From WQXF01 sp031552825 (GTDB lineage: Bacteria; Bacillota; Clostridia; Christensenellales; Aristaeellaceae), in the NCBI GenBank assembly GCA_031552825.1, contig JAVBMD010000016.1, forward strand, positions 62,001-126,000: a DNA stretch of 64,000 nt, given 5' to 3'. This document shows, piece by piece, positions 52,339-61,726 of the stretch. Both the position numbers and the translations under genes were made by a program. The first letter of the stretch is position 1. Every line of letters begins with the position of its first letter. The notes beneath the pieces were generated by a model. That model ran no database searches. It saw only the letters and a program-made list of their open reading frames with translations, and was not told the DNA's origin.

Positions 52339-54537
52339 CTAGCTGCTCACGCGATAAATTTCGATGATATCGGTGCGCTTGGATAGCTGCTTGATGATCC
52401 GATCCAGCTCGGTGCGGTTCTCCACCTCCAGCGTGGCGGAGATCGAGCAGGTTTGGTTTTTGTTGGCGCGGGCGCTGATGGCGGAGATCGTCACCTTGAG
52501 GCTGCCGATCGCCAGCACCAGATCGGCAAGGATGCCGCCGCGATCATAGGCGATGATCTGGATCGTGCCGCTGAACGAGGATTGCGCCTCGCCGTCCCAA
52601 GAGACCTCGACCAACCTGTCGGTTTCGATCTCGGAAACGATGTTGATGCAATCGGCCTTGTGTACCGTTACGCCGCGGCCGCGCGTGATGTAGCCGACGA
52701 TCTCGTCGCCGGGCAGCGGGCTGCAGCACTTGGCGAAGCGCACCAGCATGCCCGGCTCGCCGCGCACAAAGATGCCTTGGTCGCTGCGCGGATGCCTCGG
52801 CTCGGCAGCCGGATGCGGCGGGTTCTGCGCCGAATCGGGCAGCGGAATCGGCGTGGGCTTCTCCCGGCGGCGCTGCTCATCCATCAGCCGCGCGATCACG
52901 TGGCTGGAGGCCAGCACGCCGAAGCCCACGGCGGCGTAAATATCGTCCACGTCATAAAACGCGTGCTTGCGCAGCAGCGGCTCCAGCAGCTCCGGCTTGA
53001 GCAGCGAGGGCAGGTTGACCGGGATGCGCTTGGCTTCGTGCTCGAGCATCGAGCGCCCCTTGGATACGTTCTCCTCCTTGAGCTCCCGCTTAAAGAAGGC
53101 GCGAATCTTTGCCTTGGCCTGCGAGGTTTTGGCTATCTTGAGCCAATCCATGCTCGGCCCCTTGGCGTTGTTTTGCGTCACCACCTCGACGAAGTCGCCG
53201 GTGTTGAGCTCGGTACCGATGGGCACCATGCGGCCGTTGATCTTGGCGCCGATGCACTTGTTGCCCACCGCGCTATGGATGCGGTAGGCAAAGTCGATGG
53301 GCGTGGCGCCGCGCGGCAGGTTGATGATATCGCCCTTGGGCGTGAACACAAACACTTCCTCGCTGAACAGATCCACCTTCAGCGAATCGACAAACTCCTT
53401 TGAATCGCGGGTTTCGTTCTGCCAATCGAGGATTTGCCGCAGCCAATAGAGCTTTTGATCCAGCTCGTCGCCGCTCTGCTTGCCTTCCTTATAGCGCCAG
53501 TGCGCCGCGATGCCGAACTCCGCCATGCGGTGCATATCCCACGTGCGAATCTGCACCTCGAAGGGCATGCCGTTCTGCCCCACCACGGTGGTGTGCAGCG
53601 ACTGGTACATATTTGATTTTGGTGTGGAGATGTAGTCCTTGAAGCGGTTGGGAATCTGCTTCCACAGCGTATGCACGATGCCAAGCACCGCGTAACAGTC
53701 CGGAATCGTATCCACCAGCACGCGGATGGCGATCAGATCGAAAATTTGGTCGAAGGGCTTGTTTTGCAGCACCATCTTTTTATAGATGCTGTAAAAGTGC
53801 TTCGGCCGACCTTCGATTTCATAATGAACGCCGAGTTCCTCGATCTTCTGCCCCAGCTGCTGGATCACCATGCGGATGGAATCGTCGCGTTCGGCGCGGC
53901 GCATACCTACCTTCTGGATCAGGTCGCGGTAGCCGTCCGGATCCAGATAGCGAAGGCAAAGGTCCTCCAGCTCCTGCTTGATGGTGTACACGCCGAGACG
54001 GTGCGCCAGCGGCGCGTAGATATCCAGCGTTTCCTTGGCGATGGACTGCTGCTTTTCCGGCGGCTGAAAGCCCAGCGTGCGCATGTTGTGCAGGCGGTCG
54101 GCCAGCTTGATGAGCACCACGCGGATGTCCTTGGACATCGCGAGGATCATCTTGCGCAACGATTCGGCCTGCTGCTCCTCTTTCGAGGTGAACTCTAGCC
54201 GCCCCAGCTTCGTTACGCCATCCACCATCTGCGCCACCTCGGCGCCAAATTCCTTCTCAATCACCGCAGGGTCTACGTCCTTGCAGTCCTCTACCGTATC
54301 ATGCAACAGCCCGGCGGCGATGGTCGCGCCGTCCAGCATCAGGTCGGCGAGGATGGTAGCGACGATGCAGGGGTGCATGAAGTATGGCTCGCCGGATTTG
54401 CGAATCTGCTCGGCATGCGCGCTCTGCGCGAAGGTATACGCCTTGCGCACCAGATCAAGGTCTTCCTTCGGGTGATATTTTGCCACCTTGGCGAGGAGCT
54501 CTTCCAAGCCCAAAGCGGTTTGTTGCTGGGATTTCAT
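52339..54537 (-). CDS. rel: Bifunctional (p)ppGpp synthetase/hydrolase
   Basis: 732 aa. The HD hydrolase domain has H79-D80 in GLLHDTVED, then the synthetase domain (about 215-360), TGS (about 400-460, VFTPKGDIINLPRG) and a C-terminal ACT (about 660-732). It sets the stringent response. The usual synthetase residues are in place, so both activities are likely. Confidence 0.95.
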   Translation of the reverse strand: MKSQQQTALGLEELLAKVAKYHPKEDLDLVRKAYTFAQSAHAEQIRKSGEPYFMHPCIVATILADLMLDGATIAAGLLHDTVEDCKDVDPAVIEKEFGAEVAQMVDGVTKLGRLEFTSKEEQQAESLRKMILAMSKDIRVVLIKLADRLHNMRTLGFQPPEKQQSIAKETLDIYAPLAHRLGVYTIKQELEDLCLRYLDPDGYRDLIQKVGMRRAERDDSIRMVIQQLGQKIEELGVHYEIEGRPKHFYSIYKKMVLQNKPFDQIFDLIAIRVLVDTIPDCYAVLGIVHTLWKQIPNRFKDYISTPKSNMYQSLHTTVVGQNGMPFEVQIRTWDMHRMAEFGIAAHWRYKEGKQSGDELDQKLYWLRQILDWQNETRDSKEFVDSLKVDLFSEEVFVFTPKGDIINLPRGATPIDFAYRIHSAVGNKCIGAKINGRMVPIGTELNTGDFVEVVTQNNAKGPSMDWLKIAKTSQAKAKIRAFFKRELKEENVSKGRSMLEHEAKRIPVNLPSLLKPELLEPLLRKHAFYDVDDIYAAVGFGVLASSHVIARLMDEQRRREKPTPIPLPDSAQNPPHPAAEPRHPRSDQGIFVRGEPGMLVRFAKCCSPLPGDEIVGYITRGRGVTVHKADCINIVSEIETDRLVEVSWDGEAQSSFSGTIQIIAYDRGGILADLVLAIGSLKVTISAISARANKNQTCSISATLEVENRTELDRIIKQLSKRTDIIEIYRVSS

Positions 54538-54573
54538 ACGAGTCCTCTCCTTTCGGTGGGAAGTAGTTGATTG

Positions 54574-56970
54574 CTAGCACATTCCGCGCAGCGCCGCCAG
54601 CAGCTTGCTGTCGGCCAAGTCGCGCTTGACCGGCGGCGGCAGCGTTACCTGCCACGGTTTCCAATCGCAAGCCACCAGTGAAAGCTCCTCCAACACGTGC
54701 AGCCCGATGCAGGCCATCGGCTCGGTACAGGCCGCCTGCTGCGCAAGATCGGCCAGACTGTTCGGCGCGGCGCGCAGCGCCTTATAGATGCCGCGCAGCG
54801 CCTCGTCGGTGGGAACATGCGGCGCGATGGCTTGTTTGAGCTGCGGCGCGGCATCCGAGGCCACCAGCAACTCCGCGCCCGGCTGCAGTTGCCGCCACGC
54901 GCGCAACTCGCCCTCATCCAACGCGCCGTCGAGCAGCACCACGCGGGCAAACCGCGCAAACTGTCCCTTCGCGCCCAACACCGGCGCAACGCATAGCGTA
55001 TTGAAAGCGCGGGGATCTTCCGGCAAGCCGACGGTGTACTGCAGTTGCGCGTGCATCACTGCCAACCGGACCGTCCACTTGCGCAGCGCCGACAGCGTGC
55101 GCGCCACCAGCAGCGTACCCTGCGCGTCGGCTTCCAGCGCCTCGCGGATGGCGGCATCCAGCGCGTCGGTCGCCAATGCGCGCGGCGCCAAGGTTTCCTG
55201 CGAACCTTCCGATTGCAGAATGATACTATTATAAAGGATTTGCTGACAAATTGCACGAAAAAAAGTTGTCTCCATTCCAGCGCAAGTTGTCAGAAAAGCG
55301 CGGGCAGCGGCGTGCGGCTCCATCTGCCGGATTTCGCACTGCACGCTGCGGCGATCCTGCCACACGTTGATGCTAGCGGCGAACAGCGCGTCGATGCGCT
55401 CCGGCAGCGACGCAGCCTGCGGCCCCAGGCGAAAAGCGATGCCCTCGCGCACCTCGCCCTCCTGCGAAAGGTACAGCTTCAGGTGCGCGCCTTCGCGCCC
55501 CACGGCGCGCGGCTCCACCGGCACCGCGCCGCGCACGCAGAACAGCGGTGCGGCGTTGCCGAAACCGGTGGGCTGCATCTGCTCCATCTGCGTAACCAAT
55601 GACTCCTGCACCTCGGCCAGCGTCAGCTCAAAATCGTACAGCTCGGTGGGGATAAAGGTGTCGGGCTGCGCCTGCACGGCGATGGCGGCGTTAAGCCGTT
55701 CGCGCAGCTCCGGCAGCGCGGCGGCGGGCAGCGTGAGCCCGGCGGCCTGCGCGTGCCCGCCAAAGCGCAGGAACAAATCGCGGCACCCCCACAGCGCGGC
55801 GTGGATGTTGATGCCCGGAATGGAGCGCGCCGAACCGACGCACAGATCGCCCTCCCGCGCCAGCAGCAGCGTCGGCCAGCGGTATTGCTCCACCAGCCGC
55901 GAGGCCGCCAGCCCGATCACGCCGGGATTCCATCCCTCGCCGCAAAGCACGATGGCGCGATCGCGCAGAAAGTCGACCTCCTCCGGAATCTTGGCGCGCG
56001 CATCCTCCAGAATATGCTGCTCGACGAGCTGGCGCTCCTTGTTCTCGGCATCCAGATCGCTCGCGATGCGCCGCGCCGCCGCCTCGTCCCGCGTGGTCAG
56101 CAGCTCCACGCTTCGCGACGCGTCCGCCAGCCGCCCGCCAGCGTTGATGCGCGGCGCAAGCTGAAAGCCCACCTGCCCCGCGCTTAGCGTTTCCGGCTGT
56201 ACGGCGGAAACCTCCATCAGCGCGCGCAGACCCGGGCGCTTGGCGGCGCGCAGCACGCGCAGCCCTTCGGCGACGATTACGCGGTTTTCTCCCACCAGCG
56301 GCACCAAATCCGCCACCGTCGCCAGCGCCGCCAAATCCAGCAGCGGCTCCACCGCCTCCAGCCCGCCCATTGCCTGCACCAGCTTGAGCGCCACGCCCGC
56401 GCCGCACAGCTTGGGGAACGGATAACCGCCCAGCAGCGGATTGAGCACCGCCTCGCAATCCAGCGGTTGTTCGCCGAGCTGATGATGATCGGTGACGATG
56501 ACGCGCATGCCCAATTCCCTCGCCCTCGCCACTTCCTTGGCCGAGGTGATGCCGCAATCCACGGTAATCAGCAACCGCGAGCGCCCCGCGATCGCCTCCA
56601 CCGCCGGGATATTGAGGCCGTAGCCCTCGCCATGGCGCGCCGGGATGTAGCAATCCACCTTGGCACCGTGTTTGCGCAGGTAGGTCATCAGCAACGCCGT
56701 GGCGCTCACGCCATCCACGTCGTAATCTCCATACACCGTGATCGGTTCTTTTCCGGAAATCGCGGCCTCAACATTTTCTACCGCCGCGCGCATGTCCTGC
56801 ATCAAGAACGGATCGTGCAAATCCGACAGCGCGGGCGACAAAAAAGCCTTTGCGGCCTCCTCTGTTTGCACGCCCCGCGCGGCCAACAACTGCGCGACCC
56901 TCGGATGCAGCCCCATTGCCAGCAACGCCTCCGGCGCTTCTTCCATCGGCCTTTGCACAAAACGCATCAT
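54574..56970 (-). CDS. recJ: Single-stranded-DNA-specific exonuclease RecJ
   Basis: 798 aa from ATG 56970 (SD GGAGG). Motif I is YGDYDVDG (80-87) and the DHH motif is at 161-163, with a DHHA1 domain near 330-460 (GGHAQAAG). A C-terminal extension of about 240 residues follows, as in many Firmicutes. It degrades 5' ends of ssDNA in repair. Confidence 0.94.
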   Translation of the reverse strand: MMRFVQRPMEEAPEALLAMGLHPRVAQLLAARGVQTEEAAKAFLSPALSDLHDPFLMQDMRAAVENVEAAISGKEPITVYGDYDVDGVSATALLMTYLRKHGAKVDCYIPARHGEGYGLNIPAVEAIAGRSRLLITVDCGITSAKEVARARELGMRVIVTDHHQLGEQPLDCEAVLNPLLGGYPFPKLCGAGVALKLVQAMGGLEAVEPLLDLAALATVADLVPLVGENRVIVAEGLRVLRAAKRPGLRALMEVSAVQPETLSAGQVGFQLAPRINAGGRLADASRSVELLTTRDEAAARRIASDLDAENKERQLVEQHILEDARAKIPEEVDFLRDRAIVLCGEGWNPGVIGLAASRLVEQYRWPTLLLAREGDLCVGSARSIPGINIHAALWGCRDLFLRFGGHAQAAGLTLPAAALPELRERLNAAIAVQAQPDTFIPTELYDFELTLAEVQESLVTQMEQMQPTGFGNAAPLFCVRGAVPVEPRAVGREGAHLKLYLSQEGEVREGIAFRLGPQAASLPERIDALFAASINVWQDRRSVQCEIRQMEPHAAARAFLTTCAGMETTFFRAICQQILYNSIILQSEGSQETLAPRALATDALDAAIREALEADAQGTLLVARTLSALRKWTVRLAVMHAQLQYTVGLPEDPRAFNTLCVAPVLGAKGQFARFARVVLLDGALDEGELRAWRQLQPGAELLVASDAAPQLKQAIAPHVPTDEALRGIYKALRAAPNSLADLAQQAACTEPMACIGLHVLEELSLVACDWKPWQVTLPPPVKRDLADSKLLAALRGMC

Positions 56971-57050
56971 GATGATTCCTCCTGAAAGCAAATTGGAGAA
57001 GGAGCCTTCCACAGCGGGAAGGCTCCCATTTGCCGTTTTCTATTTGTCGT

Positions 57051-57992
57051 TTACTTGTTGCCGCGAAGCTTGAGCAACCATGCCCACACGTAGCCGGTAA
57101 GCATATTGGAGGAATAGAGGCAGACCAGCATGCCCAGCAGCAGCGGCAGCGCGATTTCCTTCACCGCAGCCACGCCGAGAATCCACAGCATCACCGTCAC
57201 CAGCAGCGCTACCAACGCGATGCCGAGGGTGCGCGGCAGCGCCTCCTGCGCCGCACGGGTCACGACCTCGGCGCGGCTGAGATTGCGCGCGCTGCCCTTG
57301 CCGGTGGTCTCGCGGATGCGGGTGAAGATCACCAGCGTATTGGCGGCGGAGTATGCGAGTATGGCTAGCGGCACGGCGTAGAAGGCGGTGTTCACCGGGA
57401 TGCGCAGGATCACCACCAGCGCCAGCATCAGGAATACATCGTGCAGAATGCCCAGCACCGCCGCCGCACCGGCAAGCAGCTCAAACCGAATGGCAACATA
57501 GATCAGCACCAGCACGCAGGCGATGAGCATGCTCAGCCGCACGCTCTCCATCAAATCCTTCCCCGCCGTCGCGCCGATCTTTTCCGCGGCTAAAAGCTTG
57601 GTGTTCGGATAGGTTTCGCGCAGCGCGGTTTCCAGCGCGGCGGCCGTTGCCGCAGAGTCCGCGAGCGACTTCACCCGCACCTCGAGGCAGTTCTTGTCCG
57701 CCCCAGCGGTGTCGACGGCCTCGTGATTCGGATCGGCAGCATGATCATGCGCCTCCGGCACGACGGTCTGGGCGACGGCCTGCGCAGCGCCCAAACCCTG
57801 CTTGGACAGCGCGGCGCGCACCGCATGCATTTCAAACGCCTCGCCCATATCGTAGCGCAGGGCGACGCCGCCGACAAAGTCGATTCCCTGATTGATGCCG
57901 GTGCCGATCACCGTCATCAGCAGCGCGATGACTAGGATCGCAGCAGAAACGATCAAACACACCTTGGCGCGATTTTGAACCATAAGCTTCAT
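57051..57992 (-). CDS. secF: Protein translocase subunit SecF
   Basis: 313 aa with six helices. GIDFVGGVALRY and the closing ALPLLLGMLVCLYSSNML fit the family. The first periplasmic loop has a His/Asp-rich insert (EAHDHAADPNHEAV). It works with SecD in proton-driven export. It lies 12 bases after secD. Confidence 0.94.
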   Translation of the reverse strand: MKLMVQNRAKVCLIVSAAILVIALLMTVIGTGINQGIDFVGGVALRYDMGEAFEMHAVRAALSKQGLGAAQAVAQTVVPEAHDHAADPNHEAVDTAGADKNCLEVRVKSLADSAATAAALETALRETYPNTKLLAAEKIGATAGKDLMESVRLSMLIACVLVLIYVAIRFELLAGAAAVLGILHDVFLMLALVVILRIPVNTAFYAVPLAILAYSAANTLVIFTRIRETTGKGSARNLSRAEVVTRAAQEALPRTLGIALVALLVTVMLWILGVAAVKEIALPLLLGMLVCLYSSNMLTGYVWAWLLKLRGNK

Positions 57993-58004
57993 CGTGCTCC
58001 CCCC

Positions 58005-59426
58005 TTACCCTACATTCGATTGCCGGTTGCCCGCGCCAATGTCCGCAATCAGCTTAAGCAACCAGCGCGAAATAAACATTACCGTGAACAGCGAGGTCGC
58101 CACGCCGATCACCAGCGTCAGCGCGAGACCGCGGATTGCTCCGGTTCCAAACTGGAGCAGCACCAGCGCCACAATGATGGCGACGATGCTCGCGTCCAAG
58201 ATGGCGGGGCGCACGCCGACATAGGCGCTTTGCAGCTTATTGCGCGCCGCGCGTCCGCCCTTGGCATCCTCGCGGTGGCGCTCCAGCAGGAGCACGTTGC
58301 CATCCGCCACCAAGCAGAGGCTGATGGCGATCCCCACCACGCCGGGCAGGGAAAGCTGCGCGCCGAATACCGCCAGCAGGAAGAGCACCAGCAGGCTATA
58401 GATGGCCAGCGCGATCACCGCGACCGCACCGAAAACGCGATAACGAACGAGCATGAAGGCCGCGATCAGCGCCAGCGCGATGAGCAGCGCCGTCACGATC
58501 TTGCCCGCCGCCTCGGCGCCCAGCGTTGCGGAGACCTCGGCCATCTCGGTTCTCTCCAGCTCCAGCGGCAGCGCGCCGAGCCGAATCATCGACGCCAAGC
58601 TATTTGCCTGCGCCTCGGCCATCACCCCGTTGCCAAGATAAATCTTCCCGCTGGTAACGGCGGCATCCACGCTCAACGAGGACAGCGCCTGACCGTCCAG
58701 CTCGATCGAGAGCGTCTTGCCGACGTTGGCTTTGGTTCCATCGGCGTACAATTGCTTGCCTTCCGGCGTGAGGGTGAACTCGACATATTTCCCGCCCACT
58801 TGATTCGTATTGGAGACCACGCGCACGCTCTGAATATGCTTGCTCTCGACCATCGTATTGCCGTCGGGATCCTTGACCTCAAAAAGCGCGCGGGTAAAGA
58901 CGGTATCCAGCAGCGCCTCGTCCGCCAACGTCCCGGGCATCTCCACGCGGATGCGATCCTCGCCCAGCGCGGACACCGCCGCCTCGGCAATGCCCTGCTC
59001 GGCCAAGCGGTTGCGGAGCATGTCCACCGCTTGATCGATCGGCAAGGCGGTGTTGCCAGCTTCGCCTTCGAGCTGCTTGGCCTGATAAACGGCCGATACA
59101 CCGCCGCGCAGATCCAAGCCCAGCCCGATGGCCTTATGCCAAGGCTGCATGTAGTGTACCAGCCTGCCCTGCCCAAATCCGTTGAACGCCAGCAGCGCGG
59201 TGCAAAGAATTAGCACCAAGATTACGCCAAGGGAGATCAGGCTCACGAGGCGGGCGTTCGGCGGATTGCGCTTCGCGTTGGCCTTCTTGTTGCCGGTTTT
59301 CGCCTTGTTTTGATTCGGCTTATTTTGATTGGCCTTGTTATTGCCGTCTTTGTTTCCGTTTGCCTTGCTTCCGATAGCCTTGTTTCCGTTGGCCATATTT
59401 GCATTGGCCTTGTTTTCTTTCGCCAT
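58005..59426 (-). CDS. secD: Protein translocase subunit SecD
   Basis: 473 aa from ATG 59426 (SD GGAGG). The membrane core has six helices, with GLDLRGGVSAVYQ near the start of the exported part. The N-terminal 58 residues are an odd Asn/Lys/Ala/Gly run (NKANGNKDGNN, NKANQNKPNQNK) that is not part of the family. Normal SecD begins with a short cytoplasmic tail. The SD and ATG clearly set this start. Confidence 0.94.
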   Translation of the reverse strand: MAKENKANANMANGNKAIGSKANGNKDGNNKANQNKPNQNKAKTGNKKANAKRNPPNARLVSLISLGVILVLILCTALLAFNGFGQGRLVHYMQPWHKAIGLGLDLRGGVSAVYQAKQLEGEAGNTALPIDQAVDMLRNRLAEQGIAEAAVSALGEDRIRVEMPGTLADEALLDTVFTRALFEVKDPDGNTMVESKHIQSVRVVSNTNQVGGKYVEFTLTPEGKQLYADGTKANVGKTLSIELDGQALSSLSVDAAVTSGKIYLGNGVMAEAQANSLASMIRLGALPLELERTEMAEVSATLGAEAAGKIVTALLIALALIAAFMLVRYRVFGAVAVIALAIYSLLVLFLLAVFGAQLSLPGVVGIAISLCLVADGNVLLLERHREDAKGGRAARNKLQSAYVGVRPAILDASIVAIIVALVLLQFGTGAIRGLALTLVIGVATSLFTVMFISRWLLKLIADIGAGNRQSNVG

Positions 59427-59507
59427 GTCGGTTCTTCCTCCTGTCACAATTTCCGTCCGCCCGCGACTTCCGCAGGCGGCAGCTTGTCCCGTCATTGAGG
59501 AAGCGCG

Positions 59508-59873
59508 CTACCCACCGGCATCCTCCAGCGCGAAGGCGCGGTAGGCCTCCCGCATATAACGTCCTGCGCGCAGCACGTTTCCGTTGGCGTCACGCGCCAA
59601 GCCGGGCGCGGACAACGCCCCCTGCGTTTCCCTGTTCGCCCGTGCCTCGCGCGGGCTTTCCGCCTGCGCGGCGCGCATTGGCGGGCTTTGCATGCCGGAG
59701 GGATCCTGCGATGTCGCGCCCGGCATCACCGGAACGGCCACCGGCCTTTCCGCGCGCGCCGGTTCATTGGGCGACGCGTCGCTGACGATTAACCTGCCGC
59801 CACCGAGCAGCATCAGGCACCACAGCGCCGCAAAAAGAGACGCCGCGACGAGGAGCGTTCGACGAAGGGGCAT
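59508..59873 (-). CDS. Membrane-anchored hypothetical protein (121 aa)
   Basis: ATG 59873 is ten bases after AAGGAG. One N-terminal helix (about 6-26) is followed by an Ala/Pro/Arg-rich, probably disordered part and a short end (GRYMREAYRAFALED). It lies just upstream of secD on the same strand. The family is not recognised. Confidence 0.6.
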   Translation of the reverse strand: MPLRRTLLVAASLFAALWCLMLLGGGRLIVSDASPNEPARAERPVAVPVMPGATSQDPSGMQSPPMRAAQAESPREARANRETQGALSAPGLARDANGNVLRAGRYMREAYRAFALEDAGG

Positions 59874-59937
59874 CTCCCTTCACTCCTTTCGCGGCGGAAA
59901 TGAAAATAATTCCAAGATCGTAACGATTATACGCAAT

Positions 59938-61692
59938 TCATCGCGGCTCGTCAAGCGGCTGTTGCTTGGCGATAAAGAATAGCCCGATCGTCAGCGGCAA
60001 GCACAGATACAGCGCGTAGATATAGCGAGTTTCCGCGTAAGGCAGCCCCAGCATCAGCGGCACCCACACCGCCAGCACCGGCAAAAGCGCCAGCAAATAA
60101 CGGCTTTTGCGCCCCGCCCAAGCGCAGGCGCACACTGCAAGGATGTACCAAATTTGTAATCCTTCGCTAAAGAGCAGAGAAACAACAGGCACCTGCGACC
60201 ACTTCGCCACATCGGTCTGCCACAGGAACGCGAAGGCAGGCACCAACGGCTTGGTTTTAACAAAATCGCTCCATTCCCCTTGGGAATAGTTCCATTCATA
60301 GCCAAACATCAGCGCCTGATCCGGATACCAATACCGGTAGCTGAGCATGCCATACGCTTCCATATAGGTCTCCGGGTAGCGCAACCCGATCTCCCCCCAC
60401 AGCTTGGCGTAGGCGGGCAAATGCGCGCGCAGCTCCTCGTGCTGAAACCGCGGATCGAGCTTGATCGGATCGCTCCATAGCGGGCTATAGTCTTCAGCCA
60501 ACGCTTTATACGGTATCACGCGCTCCAGGGTGCGCGTTTGCTCCTCGCTCAGCGCCAGCCCTTTCTTGGCCACCAGCCCGACCTGCTGCAGCGGCACCCC
60601 CAGCGTCTCGGTCATATGCGGCTGCCGCACATGCAGCGCGCTGAACACAGGCCCCTGCAACAGCAGGAAAAACGCCAAAATACCGGCTGCGGCGCAGGCG
60701 ATTTTTTTGCGCATCGCCGCACAGCCGCGAATCAGAGCGATCAGCGCGGCGCTGGAGACCAGAATGCCATTTCCGCGCACAAACGGCAGCAACGTCAGCA
60801 CAGCGACCAAGCGCGCAAAAGCGCCCCGCTTCTCCAAATAAGCGCCACGCGTCTCCGCGACGCGCAGCAGTTGCAGCGCAAGCAGCGTCACCAGCGCGGA
60901 AAAGGGGATATCCTTCCATAGTGTGATAGAATAAGCAGCGTGCAGCGGATTGAGCGCAAAGTACGCGACGGCGAGCGCCGTCGGCCACGACCCTCGCAGC
61001 CGCTCGCACAGCGCCAGCACCACCTGCGCGCACACCGCCGAGAGGCACAGCAACTGAACCAGCGCGTAGCCCGCAAAGCCCTGCGCTTCCCCCATGCCCA
61101 ACCATTTGGCGACCCGCGTGGCAAAGCCCAAGCTCAGCGTGTGCAAGACCGGATGCGCGTTCGCATACTCCCCGGACAGCACCTGACCATACTGCACCAG
61201 CGTATCGCCGCTGACAATGCACGGATGAAAATACAACCAATACGGCAGCCAGCACAGCGCGATGATCGCCCACACGCCAAGGAACCAGCGCCGCCTTTGG
61301 CGAACGCTCATCCTCTCCGGCGCGCCGAGTTTGCAAAAGCGCGGCTGCCACGCCATCAGGTTGCACAGCAGCGCGGCAAAGAACAGCGCCATGCCGCCGA
61401 AGCGCAGCAACAGCTGCGTCCAGTGTACCTGCGGCAGGATGCCGGTTTCTGTTTTAAAGGCGATGCCCGAGAGATACGCCAGCGAAAGCCCGCCGCCCCA
61501 CAGCAGGGACGCCACGGCTGCGCGTCGCGTAAGGTGCGCCAGCGCGCCGCGCAGCAACAGCAAGCAAGCCGAAAAAAGCAAAAGCACCAACACATAATGC
61601 GTCTTGAGGCCGGTGCTGGTAAACTGCGCGAGCAGCGCGACCGTCACCCCCGCCGCCGCGCAAAGCACGCCGATTTGCCGAATTTGCCGCAT
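59938..61692 (-). CDS. Polytopic membrane protein, DUF6020-like
   Basis: 584 aa from ATG 61692 (SD AAGGAGG). About 12 membrane helices with WLPYWLYFHPCIVSGDTLVQ in the first large loop and ALNPLHAAYSITLWKDIPFS, then AETRYIYALYLCLPL near the end. This is the pattern of DUF6020 proteins, which resemble GT-C glycosyltransferases or wall-polymer enzymes. The substrate is unknown. Confidence 0.75.
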   Translation of the reverse strand: MRQIRQIGVLCAAAGVTVALLAQFTSTGLKTHYVLVLLLFSACLLLLRGALAHLTRRAAVASLLWGGGLSLAYLSGIAFKTETGILPQVHWTQLLLRFGGMALFFAALLCNLMAWQPRFCKLGAPERMSVRQRRRWFLGVWAIIALCWLPYWLYFHPCIVSGDTLVQYGQVLSGEYANAHPVLHTLSLGFATRVAKWLGMGEAQGFAGYALVQLLCLSAVCAQVVLALCERLRGSWPTALAVAYFALNPLHAAYSITLWKDIPFSALVTLLALQLLRVAETRGAYLEKRGAFARLVAVLTLLPFVRGNGILVSSAALIALIRGCAAMRKKIACAAAGILAFFLLLQGPVFSALHVRQPHMTETLGVPLQQVGLVAKKGLALSEEQTRTLERVIPYKALAEDYSPLWSDPIKLDPRFQHEELRAHLPAYAKLWGEIGLRYPETYMEAYGMLSYRYWYPDQALMFGYEWNYSQGEWSDFVKTKPLVPAFAFLWQTDVAKWSQVPVVSLLFSEGLQIWYILAVCACAWAGRKSRYLLALLPVLAVWVPLMLGLPYAETRYIYALYLCLPLTIGLFFIAKQQPLDEPR

Positions 61693-61726
61693 ACCGTTTC
61701 CTCCTTGGTACCGTGGGTTGCGTCTT

